Assembly (NCBI RefSeq): GCF_934560975.1
Contig: NZ_CAKTFO010000001.1
Location: 124,001-188,000, forward strand
Direction: 5' to 3'
DNA length: 64,000 nucleotides
Origin: an uncultured Sphingomonas sp.
GTDB lineage: Bacteria; Pseudomonadota; Alphaproteobacteria; Sphingomonadales; Sphingomonadaceae
Every line of letters starts with the position of its first letter. Position 1 is the stretch's first letter. The notes under the pieces are model-generated. The model saw nothing but the letters and a program-made list of their open reading frames with translations, had not been told where the DNA came from and did not search any database. The translations under genes and the position numbers were made by a program. Below, piece by piece: positions 1-7,987 of this stretch.

Positions 1-1391
1 CGTGGGAGCAGGCACTGGGCGCGGTGGAGATCGACGCGCCGGCGGCGATGCGGACCAACCTCTACACCGCATTGTATCACGCGCTGATCGCGCCATCGGT
101 TGCGGGTGACGCCGACGGGCGCTGGCGCGGCCCCGACGATCAGGTGCATGCGGCGGAAGGCTTCACCTTCCGGTCGACCTTCTCCTTGTGGGACACGTTC
201 CGGGCCGAGCATCCCTTGCTGACCCTGGTCGCGCCGACCGAGACGAACCGCGACATCGTCCGCTCGCTGATCGCCAGCCAGCGGGTGAGCCCGTTCGGCA
301 TCCTGCCCGTCTGGCAGTTCCAGGGACGCGAGACGTGGACCATGATCGGCTACCACGCCGTGCCGGTGATCGCGGACGCGTACCTCAAGGGCATAAGCGG
401 GTTCGACGCCGGGCAGGCGCTGGATGCGATGGTCGCGAGCGCGCGCTACGCCCCCTATGGCGGGCTCGGGGAGTATATGAAGCGCGGCTTCGTGCCGATC
501 GACCGGGAGCCGGAGGCGGCGTCCAAGACGGTGGAATATGCCTATGACGACTGGGCCATCGCCCGCATGGCCCGCGCGCTCGGGCGGCGCGACATCGCCG
601 CCGAGTTCGGACGTCGTGCCGGTTATTGGCGCAACAGCTTCGATGCCAAGACCGGCTTCGTCCGCGCGCGGCTGAGCGGTGGCACGTTCCGGACACCGTT
701 CGATCCGACCGCGATCAATTACGGGTCGGATTATACGGAGGGCAATGCCTGGCAATATAGCTGGTTCGTGCCGCAGGATCAGGCCGCCTTGTTCAAGGCG
801 ATGGGCGGCGACACGGCGGCGGTGGCGAAGCTGGACGCGATGTTCGACTTCGACAATTCAAAGCTGGATTACAGCCATGCCGAGGACATATCCGGGCTGA
901 TCGGCCAATATATCCACGGCAACGAACCGAGCCACCATGTCGCCTATCTCTACGACCATGCCGGTGCGCCATGGCGGACGCAGGCGCGGCTGAAGCAGAT
1001 CGTCGACAGCCAGTACAAGCCAACCCCCGACGGCCTCGCCGGCAATGACGATCTGGGGCAGATGTCGGCGTGGCTGGTCTTCACCGGCCTGGGTTTCTAT
1101 CCGGTGACGCCCGGCAGCCTGCAATATGCGATCGGTCGCCCCTTCGTGAAGCAGGCGACGTTGAGATTGCCCAACGGCAAGAGTTTCCAGGTAGTTGCGG
1201 AGGGTTTAAGCGAGGCGAACCCCTATGTCGGGTCGGTGGCGCTCAACGGCCGGCCGCTCGCCCGCAGCTACATCACGCATGAGGAAATCATGACGGGCGG
1301 CGAGCTGCGCTTCGTCATGCAAGCTGCGCCCAATACGAAATGGGCCACCCGCGCAGGCGAGCGGCCTTTTTCGCAAAGCCTTGGCCGATAG
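1..1391 (+). CDS. GH92-family alpha-mannosidase, C-terminal part (5' end outside window)
   Basis: The open frame runs in from the left edge: codons from position 3 read WEQALGA before the first possible internal start at 24, so the gene is truncated by the window. About 460 residues remain. They carry hallmarks of glycoside hydrolase family 92 (exo-acting alpha-mannosidases, usually periplasmic or secreted): a segment NYGSDYTEGNAWQYSWFVPQ near residue 235, GNEPSHHVAYLYDHAG near 305, and GNDDLGQMSAWLVFTGLGFYPV near 345. The last block includes the acidic residues associated with the calcium-dependent inverting mechanism in this family. The protein ends with a short polar tail. The exact linkage specificity cannot be read from this fragment. 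Confidence 0.9.
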   Translation, partial: WEQALGAVEIDAPAAMRTNLYTALYHALIAPSVAGDADGRWRGPDDQVHAAEGFTFRSTFSLWDTFRAEHPLLTLVAPTETNRDIVRSLIASQRVSPFGILPVWQFQGRETWTMIGYHAVPVIADAYLKGISGFDAGQALDAMVASARYAPYGGLGEYMKRGFVPIDREPEAASKTVEYAYDDWAIARMARALGRRDIAAEFGRRAGYWRNSFDAKTGFVRARLSGGTFRTPFDPTAINYGSDYTEGNAWQYSWFVPQDQAALFKAMGGDTAAVAKLDAMFDFDNSKLDYSHAEDISGLIGQYIHGNEPSHHVAYLYDHAGAPWRTQARLKQIVDSQYKPTPDGLAGNDDLGQMSAWLVFTGLGFYPVTPGSLQYAIGRPFVKQATLRLPNGKSFQVVAEGLSEANPYVGSVALNGRPLARSYITHEEIMTGGELRFVMQAAPNTKWATRAGERPFSQSLGR

Positions 1392-1463
1392 CGTTTCGGC
1401 TGCTGTTTTTAGCGTTCGTAGTGCCGATGGTGGGCTGCGGCGGCAATTCGCTGCGCCCCTCTT

Positions 1464-1540
1464 GTGCTCCCGCAGGGGCGGGAGCCCAGGCGTGGAGCAC
1501 AGCCCTTGCGGCTCCTGGACTCCCGCCTTCGCGGGAGCAC
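1464..1540. repeat. REP/BIME-like palindromic unit
   Basis: Two hairpins, GCTCCCGC-AGGG-GCGGGAGC and CTCCCGC-CTTC-GCGGGAG, lie about 40 bases apart, and the outer arms GTGCTCCCGC and GCGGGAGCAC are themselves complementary. The unit sits between the convergent ends of the GH92 gene and the RNA helicase gene, where it may act as a bidirectional transcription terminator. A copy of the same length and design is at 49696-49773, and a sequence-diverged one at 24339-24402. This pattern is typical of dispersed chromosomal palindromes. Confidence 0.7.
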
Positions 1541-1616
1541 AGGATGGGTCTGGACCAAGCTGGACCGACCCAGTCGGGATGCCCCCTGCCCATGAAGGCA
1601 GGAGGCGGACCCGTAG

Positions 1617-2954
1617 TTAGCGACCGCTGGTCTTGCGGACTGCGCCCTTATGCGCGCCCGGTGCGCCGGCGCGGGGACCGCCGAAGCGGCGCTTGGGCGC
1701 GCCGCCGGCAGGACGCTCGCCGTCATGGCGGCGCTGGCCCTGGCCGGAACGCTGGCCGTGGGGCCGCTCGGGACGGTCGTCGCCCTTCGCCGGCTTGGGC
1801 AGGCGCGCCTGCTCCTCCAGGAAGTTTTCCGGAAGCGGCACGATGCTGGGCTTGACCCGCGTCAGCTTCTCGATCGAGCGGAGATAGGGCCGCTCGTCAT
1901 CCGCCACGAACGACATGGCGATGCCGGTCGCGCCGGCGCGAGCAGTGCGGCCGATCCGGTGGACATATTGCTCCGGCACGTTCGGCAGCTCGAAGTTAAA
2001 GACGTGGCTGACGCCGGAAACGTCGATGCCGCGCGCGGCGATGTCGGTCGCGACCAGGATCGGCGCGCTGCCGTCGCGGAACGCGGCAAGCGCGCGTTCA
2101 CGCTGCGGCTGGCTCTTGTTGCCGTGGATCGCGTTGCAGGCGATGCCGGCGGCGACCAGATGCTTCACCACGCGGTCCGCGCCATGCTTGGTGCGGGTGA
2201 ACACCAGTGCCCGGTCCATGTCGGTCGTGCGCTGCAGCGTCAGCGTCAGCAACGCCTGCTTTTCCGCCTGGTTGACGAAGGTCACCGTCTGTTCGACGCG
2301 CTCGGCCGTGGTCGACGGCGGGGCGACGGACACCTTGACCGGATCGGTCAGGAAGCTGTCGCCCAGGTCCGCGATCGTCTTGGGCATGGTGGCCGAGAAG
2401 AACAGCGACTGGCGCTTCTTCGGCAGCAGGTTGTGGATCCGCTTCAGGCTGTGGATGAAGCCCAGGTCCAGCATCTGGTCGGCCTCGTCCAGCACCAGGA
2501 TCTCGACGTCCCGCAGCGTCAGGGCGCGCTGGTCGATCAGGTCGAGCAGCCGGCCCGGCGTCGCCACCAGGATGTCAACGCCGGCCGCGAGCTGGCGGAT
2601 CTGGCGGGCGATCGGCACGCCGCCGAACACGGTCATCACCGAAAGGCGCAGGTTCTTGCCGTAAGCGGAGCAGCTTTCGGCGATCTGGCTGGCCAGTTCG
2701 CGCGTCGGCGCCAGCACCAGCATGCGGCAGCCCTTGGCCGGCCGCGGCTTTGGATTGGCCGACAGGCGGTGGAGCGAGGGAAGCGAGAAAGCGGCGGTCT
2801 TGCCGGTGCCGGTCTGGGCGATGCCGCAGAGGTCGCGGCCGTCCAGCAGAACCGGGATCGACTGCGCCTGGATCGGCGTCGGCGTCTCATAACCCTTGGC
2901 GGCGAGCGCCTGCTGAAGCGGCTCGGCGAGGCCGAGGTCGGAGAATTTGGTCAA
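1617..2954 (-). CDS. rhlE: DEAD-box ATP-dependent RNA helicase, RhlE type
   Basis: A 445-residue cytoplasmic RNA helicase. The N-terminus has the Q motif region (FSDLGL...GYETPTPIQ), followed by Walker A AQTGTGKT near residue 50, PTRELA near 87, VLDEADQMLDLGF near 157, SAT near 190, and in the second RecA domain ATDIAARGIDV and HRIGRTARAG. The last 70 residues are a basic, Gly/Arg/Pro-rich tail, typical of RhlE proteins, which bind structured RNA non-specifically. The family unwinds short RNA duplexes and acts in ribosome assembly or RNA decay. It is transcribed away from the gene at 3263 and has a long upstream spacer. RhlE is preferred over other DEAD-box subfamilies on motif context and length, but the paralogue assignment is not certain. 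Confidence 0.93.
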   Translation of the reverse strand: MTKFSDLGLAEPLQQALAAKGYETPTPIQAQSIPVLLDGRDLCGIAQTGTGKTAAFSLPSLHRLSANPKPRPAKGCRMLVLAPTRELASQIAESCSAYGKNLRLSVMTVFGGVPIARQIRQLAAGVDILVATPGRLLDLIDQRALTLRDVEILVLDEADQMLDLGFIHSLKRIHNLLPKKRQSLFFSATMPKTIADLGDSFLTDPVKVSVAPPSTTAERVEQTVTFVNQAEKQALLTLTLQRTTDMDRALVFTRTKHGADRVVKHLVAAGIACNAIHGNKSQPQRERALAAFRDGSAPILVATDIAARGIDVSGVSHVFNFELPNVPEQYVHRIGRTARAGATGIAMSFVADDERPYLRSIEKLTRVKPSIVPLPENFLEEQARLPKPAKGDDRPERPHGQRSGQGQRRHDGERPAGGAPKRRFGGPRAGAPGAHKGAVRKTSGR

Positions 2955-3262
2955 GGGAATACACTTTCACAAAAGCGCAAGCGGCCGTCCGCACGGGAGC
3001 GGCGACAAGCGGGTCCATCAAGACGACCCGCGTGAAAAGGGAAGCCTAAAGCTACAGGCGCCTGATGGCGGGCACGCCCCGCATCCTCTGCGGGAGTTCA
3101 CGCTGCCCGGCCGGAACGCATGGTACTGCGTCGGCGCGCTGCCCCTTACATCATCGATATGGCGCGAAAAATCAAGGGGGCAGGCCCACGATCCCGGCTT
3201 AGCGGCGTGTTAACCACCGCGCGTGCACAAGGGTGTCATAACCGAGGGGCCCTGCACGCGGC
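2955..3262. other. 308-base divergent intergenic region, probable helicase mRNA leader
   Basis: No credible coding frame is seen. The spacer separates divergent genes and must hold both promoters. The side nearest the helicase contains several GC-rich inverted repeats (for example around 3080-3110), so the helicase mRNA may have a long structured leader. I do not recognise any known riboswitch or RNA family here. Confidence 0.4.
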
Positions 3263-4438
3263 ATGACGTCGATCCTGTTCTATCTTCCGGTGGTGACGCC
3301 CTGGTGGTTCGAACGCATCATCGCGCCCATGATCCGCGCCTGCGCGGGGAAGGCCAAGGTCAGCGTGATGGTGCCGCCGCTCTGGTCCAATACCGGCATC
3401 GGCCCGGAGCACCTCGCCAAGTGCAGCGACCTGGAGCAGGTGGATTGGTACGTCCTCGACGGCGACGACCATCGGTCGTTGCGCGAGCCGGACGTCGACC
3501 ATCCCGACCTGATCGAGCTGGTGGAGGCGATCGCCCCCGACCTCACTTTCTGCCGCAGCGCGGACATGCTGAATCCGGCGCGCTTCCCGGGCGTGGTGCG
3601 CTACGTCATGGAAGGCGCGGTGCCGCCGTTCGACTGCGATCCTGCCATGGCGCAGATCATGCCGACCCTGATGGACCACGGCATCATGCCGGACCTGAAC
3701 GGCGACCAGAAAGCGCGATTGCTGGACCTGTTCCGCCCCTGGCTGGAGCAGCAGGAGCGGCAATGGGGCCCGGCCGACCGCGCCGCCTTTCTGGCGCGCA
3801 CCGGACTGCCGCACGACAAGCGGATCATCGGCGTCGCGCTGGAATATGAGCATGAGGAGATGTTCTTCGAACGCCACCGCATGTTCGCGAGCAATGTCGC
3901 GCTGATCGCGGCGGTCGCGGCCCATCTGGGCGAGGATTGCATCCTGGCCTGCACCAACCATCCGCTCAACGAGCTGCACGGCGACAATCGGGCGCTGCAT
4001 GCCGCCGTCGCCGCGCAGGGCGGCCGGGTGCGGTTGCTGCCGTCGTCGCCCAGGCGGGGCGAGATGACGATGCAGCTGGCGCGCTATTGCGACGGCTTCG
4101 TGGTGCAGGATTCCAAGAGCTTCGGCGGCCCGGTCTGGTTCGGCACTTCGCTGCTGCGCCTGTCCGCGTTCCGGAACGGCGCATGGATGCGATCCTATGA
4201 CGCGTTCGAGCCGTTTTTCGCGGCGGTGCGATCCGGCACCGCGCAAGCAGCACGGGCGGAGGATGCGGCTTTGTGGTTCGCCTTTCACTTCCTGGACCGG
4301 GTGTTCGACCCGGCGGATCCGACGCTGGACGCGGAGCGGCTGATCGGGCTGGCGCGGACGGCGGTCGACGAGACGCGCTGGCAGCCGGCCCGAGATCGTC
4401 TGCCGGACCATGGTCCCGCCCACGCCGACAATGCCTAG
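3263..4438 (+). CDS. Uncharacterised glycosyltransferase-like protein
   Basis: A 391-residue soluble protein with no signal peptide, which I do not recognise as a named family. The overall form suggests a two-domain GT-B-like enzyme: an N-terminal half beginning SILFYLPVVTPWWFERI, a linker, then a second half with a TNHPLNEL motif near residue 231 and CDGFVVQDSKSFGGPVWFG near 276-294. The latter resembles the C-terminal nucleotide-sugar-binding block of some surface-polysaccharide glycosyltransferases. The stop lies 10 bases before the start of a CMP-sugar synthetase gene, with a strong ribosome site between, so the two are almost certainly one operon. A role in adding a CMP-activated nonulosonate or Kdo-like sugar to an envelope glycan is an inference from that pairing only. 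Confidence 0.45.
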   Translation: MTSILFYLPVVTPWWFERIIAPMIRACAGKAKVSVMVPPLWSNTGIGPEHLAKCSDLEQVDWYVLDGDDHRSLREPDVDHPDLIELVEAIAPDLTFCRSADMLNPARFPGVVRYVMEGAVPPFDCDPAMAQIMPTLMDHGIMPDLNGDQKARLLDLFRPWLEQQERQWGPADRAAFLARTGLPHDKRIIGVALEYEHEEMFFERHRMFASNVALIAAVAAHLGEDCILACTNHPLNELHGDNRALHAAVAAQGGRVRLLPSSPRRGEMTMQLARYCDGFVVQDSKSFGGPVWFGTSLLRLSAFRNGAWMRSYDAFEPFFAAVRSGTAQAARAEDAALWFAFHFLDRVFDPADPTLDAERLIGLARTAVDETRWQPARDRLPDHGPAHADNA

Positions 4439-4448
4439 GAGGTGTCTC

Positions 4449-5195
4449 ATGTATGATCTTGCCGTCGTCGTGCCGGTGCGGCGCGGCAGTTCGCGCATCG
4501 CCAACAAGTCGATGCTGCCGTTCGGCGATGCGCCGTCGCTGATCGAATGGAAATTGTCGCAGCTGGTGCGCGTGATCGATCCGGCGCGCATCTTCCTGAG
4601 TTCGGAGGATGAGGAGTTCCTGTCCCTCGCCGCCAGGTTCGGCGTGTCGCGGCACGAACGTGAGTTGCGGCTGGCAACCGACCATGTCGCGCCGTTCCGC
4701 GACGTCATCACCGGCATCGTCCGCGACATTCCGCACGACCATGTCGCCTGGTGTACGGTGGTGTGCCCGCTGATGAGCCCGCAGGAATATCTGGACGCAT
4801 TCCGCCGCTACCATGACGACGTGGTGTGCGGGGATCGCGATTCGCTGGTGGGCGTCAACCTGCTGAAGGAGTATTTCTGGACCGCCGAAGGCTCGCTCAA
4901 CTACCAGGCGACCCGCGACCACACCATCTCGCAGGAATTGCCGGACTGGTTCAAGGTGACCAACAGCATCTACATGTGTTCCAAGGCGGACATCATGCGG
5001 CAGGAATATTTCATCGGGCAGCGGCCGGTGTTGCAGCAGCTGTCCAAATTGTCGGGCGTCGATATCGACTATATCGAGGATTACCGCATGGCCCGCGCGC
5101 TGCACGCAATCTATGGCGAGGATGGGCTGGACACGGTGCGGCCGGACACGCTGATCGACTGGCCGCGCCCGCTTCCGCTCGCCGTCGGCATGTAG
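4449..5195 (+). CDS. Acylneuraminate/CMP-sugar cytidylyltransferase-like protein
   Basis: A 248-residue protein. The start at 4449 is chosen because AGGAGGT lies five bases upstream and the product then opens MYDLAVVVPVRRGSSRIANKSM. The stretch from VVPVRRGSSRIANKSMLPFG matches the nucleotide-binding signature of CMP-N-acylneuraminate and related synthetases (RxGSxRxxxKN), with methionine or serine where asparagine is usual. These enzymes make CMP-activated sialic, legionaminic, pseudaminic or Kdo sugars from CTP. Later motifs include HVAWCTVVCPLMSP near residue 100 and a C-terminal DIDYIEDYRMARAL, like the DID/DxxD metal site region of the family. The substrate is not determined. It is probably co-transcribed with the glycosyltransferase-like gene upstream. 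Confidence 0.7.
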   Translation: MYDLAVVVPVRRGSSRIANKSMLPFGDAPSLIEWKLSQLVRVIDPARIFLSSEDEEFLSLAARFGVSRHERELRLATDHVAPFRDVITGIVRDIPHDHVAWCTVVCPLMSPQEYLDAFRRYHDDVVCGDRDSLVGVNLLKEYFWTAEGSLNYQATRDHTISQELPDWFKVTNSIYMCSKADIMRQEYFIGQRPVLQQLSKLSGVDIDYIEDYRMARALHAIYGEDGLDTVRPDTLIDWPRPLPLAVGM

Positions 5196-5241
5196 TGGAT
5201 GGGGCGTCTGCGCCCTTGATCCCCATCGCGGCCCGGCCCAC

Positions 5242-5829
5242 ATGGCGATCATGCTGATCGAGACCGAAGCCACGCCCAACCCGGCCACCATCAAGTTCCT
5301 GCCGGACCGCCCGGTGATCGAGGCGGGGCCGCCGCGCGACTTCGCCGACGCGGAGGAGGCGGAGGCATCGCCGCTCGCATCCGCCTTGTTCTCGCTGGGC
5401 GATGTGGCGGGCGTGTTCTTCGGGCGCGATTTCGTCGCGGTGACGGCGGGCGAGGGCGTCGACTGGCGCGATCTGAAGCCGCAGGTGCTGGCGGTGCTGC
5501 TGGATCATTTCTCCAGCCATGCGCCCTTGTTCCGCGCGGGCACGGCGCACGACATCCACATTGCCGACGATGGCGACGAATATCCGTCCGACCCCGAGGA
5601 TGCGGATGTGGTCGCGCAGATCAAGGACCTGATCGACACGCGCGTGCGGCCGGCCGTTGCCAATGACGGCGGCGACATCGTCTATCGCGGGTTCGACAAG
5701 GGCGTAGTCTACCTGGCGATGCACGGCGCCTGCGCCGGCTGTCCGTCGTCCACCGCCACGCTGAAGCAGGGCATCGAGCAGTTGCTGAAGCATTACGTGC
5801 CGGAAGTGACCGAGGTTCGCGCGGCCTGA
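5242..5829 (+). CDS. nfuA: NifU-family Fe-S carrier protein (Nfu)
   Basis: A 195-residue protein with the two-domain Nfu layout. The N-terminal Nfu domain begins IETEATPNPATIKFLP. The C-terminal NifU-like domain (about residues 120-190) has RPAVANDGGDIVYRGFDKG followed by the CAGC motif (CxxC) that holds a labile [4Fe-4S] cluster. Nfu proteins accept clusters from the Suf or Isc scaffold and pass them to client enzymes in the cytoplasm. An in-frame ATG at 5251 is an alternative start, and neither has a clear ribosome site. It heads a same-strand run ending in plsC. Confidence 0.92.
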   Translation: MAIMLIETEATPNPATIKFLPDRPVIEAGPPRDFADAEEAEASPLASALFSLGDVAGVFFGRDFVAVTAGEGVDWRDLKPQVLAVLLDHFSSHAPLFRAGTAHDIHIADDGDEYPSDPEDADVVAQIKDLIDTRVRPAVANDGGDIVYRGFDKGVVYLAMHGACAGCPSSTATLKQGIEQLLKHYVPEVTEVRAA

Positions 5830-5853
5830 TCGATCCGGGCGAGGGGGATTACG

Positions 5854-6444
5854 ATGGCGATGCCGCTGGGCGACGACGTGCTGGACCGGGTGTTCCGCAC
5901 CGCGCGCACCTTCAACCATTACCTCGACCAGCCGGTCGGCCAGGACCAGCTGCGCGCCATCTGGGACCTGTTGAAGTGGGGACCGACATCGGCCAACCAG
6001 GCGCCGCTGCGCATCGTCTGGTGCGTCGGCCGGGATGCCAAGGATCGGCTGGCCCAATATTGTTCGGACACCAACGCCGCCAAGGTGCGGGAGGCGCCGG
6101 TCACCGCCATCCTCGGCATGGACATGGAATTCTACGAGCGGCTGCCGCAGCTGTTTCCCCATGCCGATGCGCGGTCCTGGTTCCTGGGCAATGCGGCGCT
6201 GATCCGCGAAAGCGCGTTCCGCAACTCCACCTTGCAGGGCGCCTATTTCATCGTCGCCGCGCGGCTGCTCGGCCTGGATTGCGGGCCGATGTCGGGCTTC
6301 GACACGGGCAAGGTGACAGAGGCGTTCTTCGCCGGCACCCCCTACCAGACCAACTTCATCACCACGCTGGGCTATGGCGATCCGGCGACGCTGCACGCGC
6401 GGCTGCCGCGACTCGACTTCGACGACGCGAACCAGATAGTCTGA
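5854..6444 (+). CDS. Nitroreductase-family malonic semialdehyde reductase (RutE/HadB-like)
   Basis: A 196-residue FMN-dependent oxidoreductase. It matches the RutE subfamily closely along its length: LLKWGPTSANQAPLRIVW near residue 40, EFYERLPQLFPHADARSWF near 90, AAR.LGLDCGPMSGFD near 148 and TLGYGDP near 178. RutE reduces malonic semialdehyde to 3-hydroxypropionate in pyrimidine breakdown, but no other rut gene is present here, so a general detoxifying reductase role is as likely. A clear ribosome site (GAGGGGG) lies six bases before the start at 5854. It sits 25 bases after nfu and four bases before tsaB. Confidence 0.85.
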   Translation: MAMPLGDDVLDRVFRTARTFNHYLDQPVGQDQLRAIWDLLKWGPTSANQAPLRIVWCVGRDAKDRLAQYCSDTNAAKVREAPVTAILGMDMEFYERLPQLFPHADARSWFLGNAALIRESAFRNSTLQGAYFIVAARLLGLDCGPMSGFDTGKVTEAFFAGTPYQTNFITTLGYGDPATLHARLPRLDFDDANQIV

Positions 6445-6448
6445 CGCC

Positions 6449-7063
6449 ATGAAGCGACTGGTGATCGAGACGGCGACCGCCGCATGCTCGGCGGCGCTGC
6501 TCGACGGCGATCGGGTGCTGGCGGCGCGCCATGAAGTGGTCGGGCGCGGCCATGCGGAGCGGCTGGTGCCGATGCTGGGCGAGATCCTGGCGGAAGCGGG
6601 CGTGGCGCGCGCGGAGACGATCCTGGTCGATTGCGGCCCGGGCAGCTTCACCGGTATCCGGGTCGGGCTGGCGGCGGCGCGGGCGCTCGGCCTGGCGTGG
6701 GGCGTGCCCGTCCACGGCTATAGCGCGCTGGCGCTGATCGCGGCGCAGGCGGGCGGCGAGGAGTCGATCGGCGTGGCGATGACGGGCGGCCATGGCGAAG
6801 TGTTCGTGCAGCGTTTCGCGCCACGACCGCTTTCGCCCGTGTCGGCGCTGGCCTCCCTGCCCCCGGCGAAGGCGGCGCAAGCGGTTCCGGATGGCACGGT
6901 GCTGGGTTCGGGCGCGGCCGCGCTGGTGGCGGCGCGGGGCCATGGCGAGGCGCAGGAGAGCCTGCCCGAGGCGGCGCAGGCGTGGCGTCTGCCCGCCGCA
7001 CTGGCCGCATTGCCGCCCAGCCCGCTTTACGGGCGCGCACCCGACGCGGCCTTGCCCAAATGA
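6449..7063 (+). CDS. tsaB: tRNA threonylcarbamoyladenosine biosynthesis protein TsaB
   Basis: A 204-residue ASKHA-fold protein. TsaB dimerises with TsaD and TsaE to transfer threonylcarbamoyl to A37 of ANN-decoding tRNAs. Family marks are the opening LVIETATAACSAAL, the HAERLVPML segment near residue 36, and VDCGPGSFTGIRVGLAAARALGLA near 60-80. Length is normal for alphaproteobacterial TsaB. Its stop overlaps the rimI start as ATGA at 7060-7063, a common tsaB-rimI coupling. Confidence 0.95.
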   Translation: MKRLVIETATAACSAALLDGDRVLAARHEVVGRGHAERLVPMLGEILAEAGVARAETILVDCGPGSFTGIRVGLAAARALGLAWGVPVHGYSALALIAAQAGGEESIGVAMTGGHGEVFVQRFAPRPLSPVSALASLPPAKAAQAVPDGTVLGSGAAALVAARGHGEAQESLPEAAQAWRLPAALAALPPSPLYGRAPDAALPK

Positions 7064-7518
7064 CACCGGTGCTGCGCGACGGCGGCAGCGCCGACATTGC
7101 GGCAATGATGCAGGTCATGACCAGCGCCTTCGATCCCGCTTACGGGGAGGCGTGGAACCAGGGCCAGTGCCTGGGCATCCTGTCGCTGCCCGACACCTGG
7201 CTGACCTTTGCGCAGGTGGAGGAAGTGGCGGTCGGCTTCGCGCTCAACCGCTTCCTGGTCGAGGAGGCGGAGCTGCTGCTGCTGGCGGTGGCGCCGGAGC
7301 AGCGCCGCCAGGGTGTCGCCCGCGCCCTGATCGAGCGCACGGCAGCGGACGCCGAACGGCGCGGCGCGCGCCGTCTGCTGCTGGAGGTGCGGGCCGACAA
7401 CGAGGCGATCGACCTCTACCGCCAGGCGCAATTTGCGGAGATCGGCCGCCGCCGCGATTATTATCGGGGCCCAAGCGGCCTGCGCGACGCGATCACGCTC
7501 GCCCGGCCGCTCGGCTAG
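7060..7518 (+). CDS. rimI: Ribosomal-protein-alanine N-acetyltransferase RimI
   Basis: A 152-residue GNAT acetyltransferase. The ATG at 7060 is chosen because it overlaps the tsaB stop and gives the usual length; the open frame continues upstream inside tsaB without coding support. The acetyl-CoA-binding motif reads LAVAPEQRRQGVARALIE near residue 75, followed by RRLLLEVRADNEAIDLYRQAQFAEIGRRRDYY, characteristic of RimI. RimI acetylates the N-terminal alanine of ribosomal protein S18 in the cytoplasm. Translational coupling to tsaB is typical. Confidence 0.92.
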   Translation: MTPVLRDGGSADIAAMMQVMTSAFDPAYGEAWNQGQCLGILSLPDTWLTFAQVEEVAVGFALNRFLVEEAELLLLAVAPEQRRQGVARALIERTAADAERRGARRLLLEVRADNEAIDLYRQAQFAEIGRRRDYYRGPSGLRDAITLARPLG

Positions 7519-7555
7519 GCTTTCTTCCGCAACGGAATGGCTTTACCATCCGCTC

Positions 7556-7978
7556 ATGCCGCGCAAGATTGATGTCGAGGCGCTTTGCGCCGACAAGGGA
7601 CTCCGTATTACCGAACAACGCCGCGTGATCGCGCGCGTCCTGTCCGAGTCCGAGGATCATCCGGATGTGGAGGCGCTGCACGCGCGTTCGGCGGCGATCG
7701 ATCCCGGCATTTCCATTGCCACCGTCTATCGCACCGTGCGCCTGTTCGAGGATGCGGGCATTCTGGAGCGGCACGATTTCGGCGATGGTCGCGCCCGCTA
7801 CGAGGCGGCGCCGGAAGCGCATCACGACCATTTGATCAACGTCGAAAGCGGCGAGGTGATCGAGTTCGTCGATGCCGAGCTGGAAGCGTTGCAGAAGCAG
7901 ATTGCCGAGCGGCTGGGTTATCGCCTGGTCGACCACCGCATGGAATTGTACGGCGTTCCGCTCGAGCGCCAGGACTAA
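7556..7978 (+). CDS. fur: Fur-family transcriptional regulator
   Basis: A 140-residue metal-responsive repressor. The start at 7556 gives the canonical N-terminus; a longer frame from 7433 would overlap rimI. The winged helix spans about residues 10-85 with LRITEQRRVIARVL and ISIATVYRTVRLFEDAGI. The metal-binding part begins EAHHDHLINVESGEVIEF. The usual structural-zinc CxxC pairs are absent (the only cysteine is residue 11), as in alphaproteobacterial Fur/Mur proteins, where responses to iron or manganese vary. Which metal is sensed here is open. It sits between rimI and plsC. Confidence 0.9.
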   Translation: MPRKIDVEALCADKGLRITEQRRVIARVLSESEDHPDVEALHARSAAIDPGISIATVYRTVRLFEDAGILERHDFGDGRARYEAAPEAHHDHLINVESGEVIEFVDAELEALQKQIAERLGYRLVDHRMELYGVPLERQD

Positions 7979-7987
7979 GCCGCCGCC

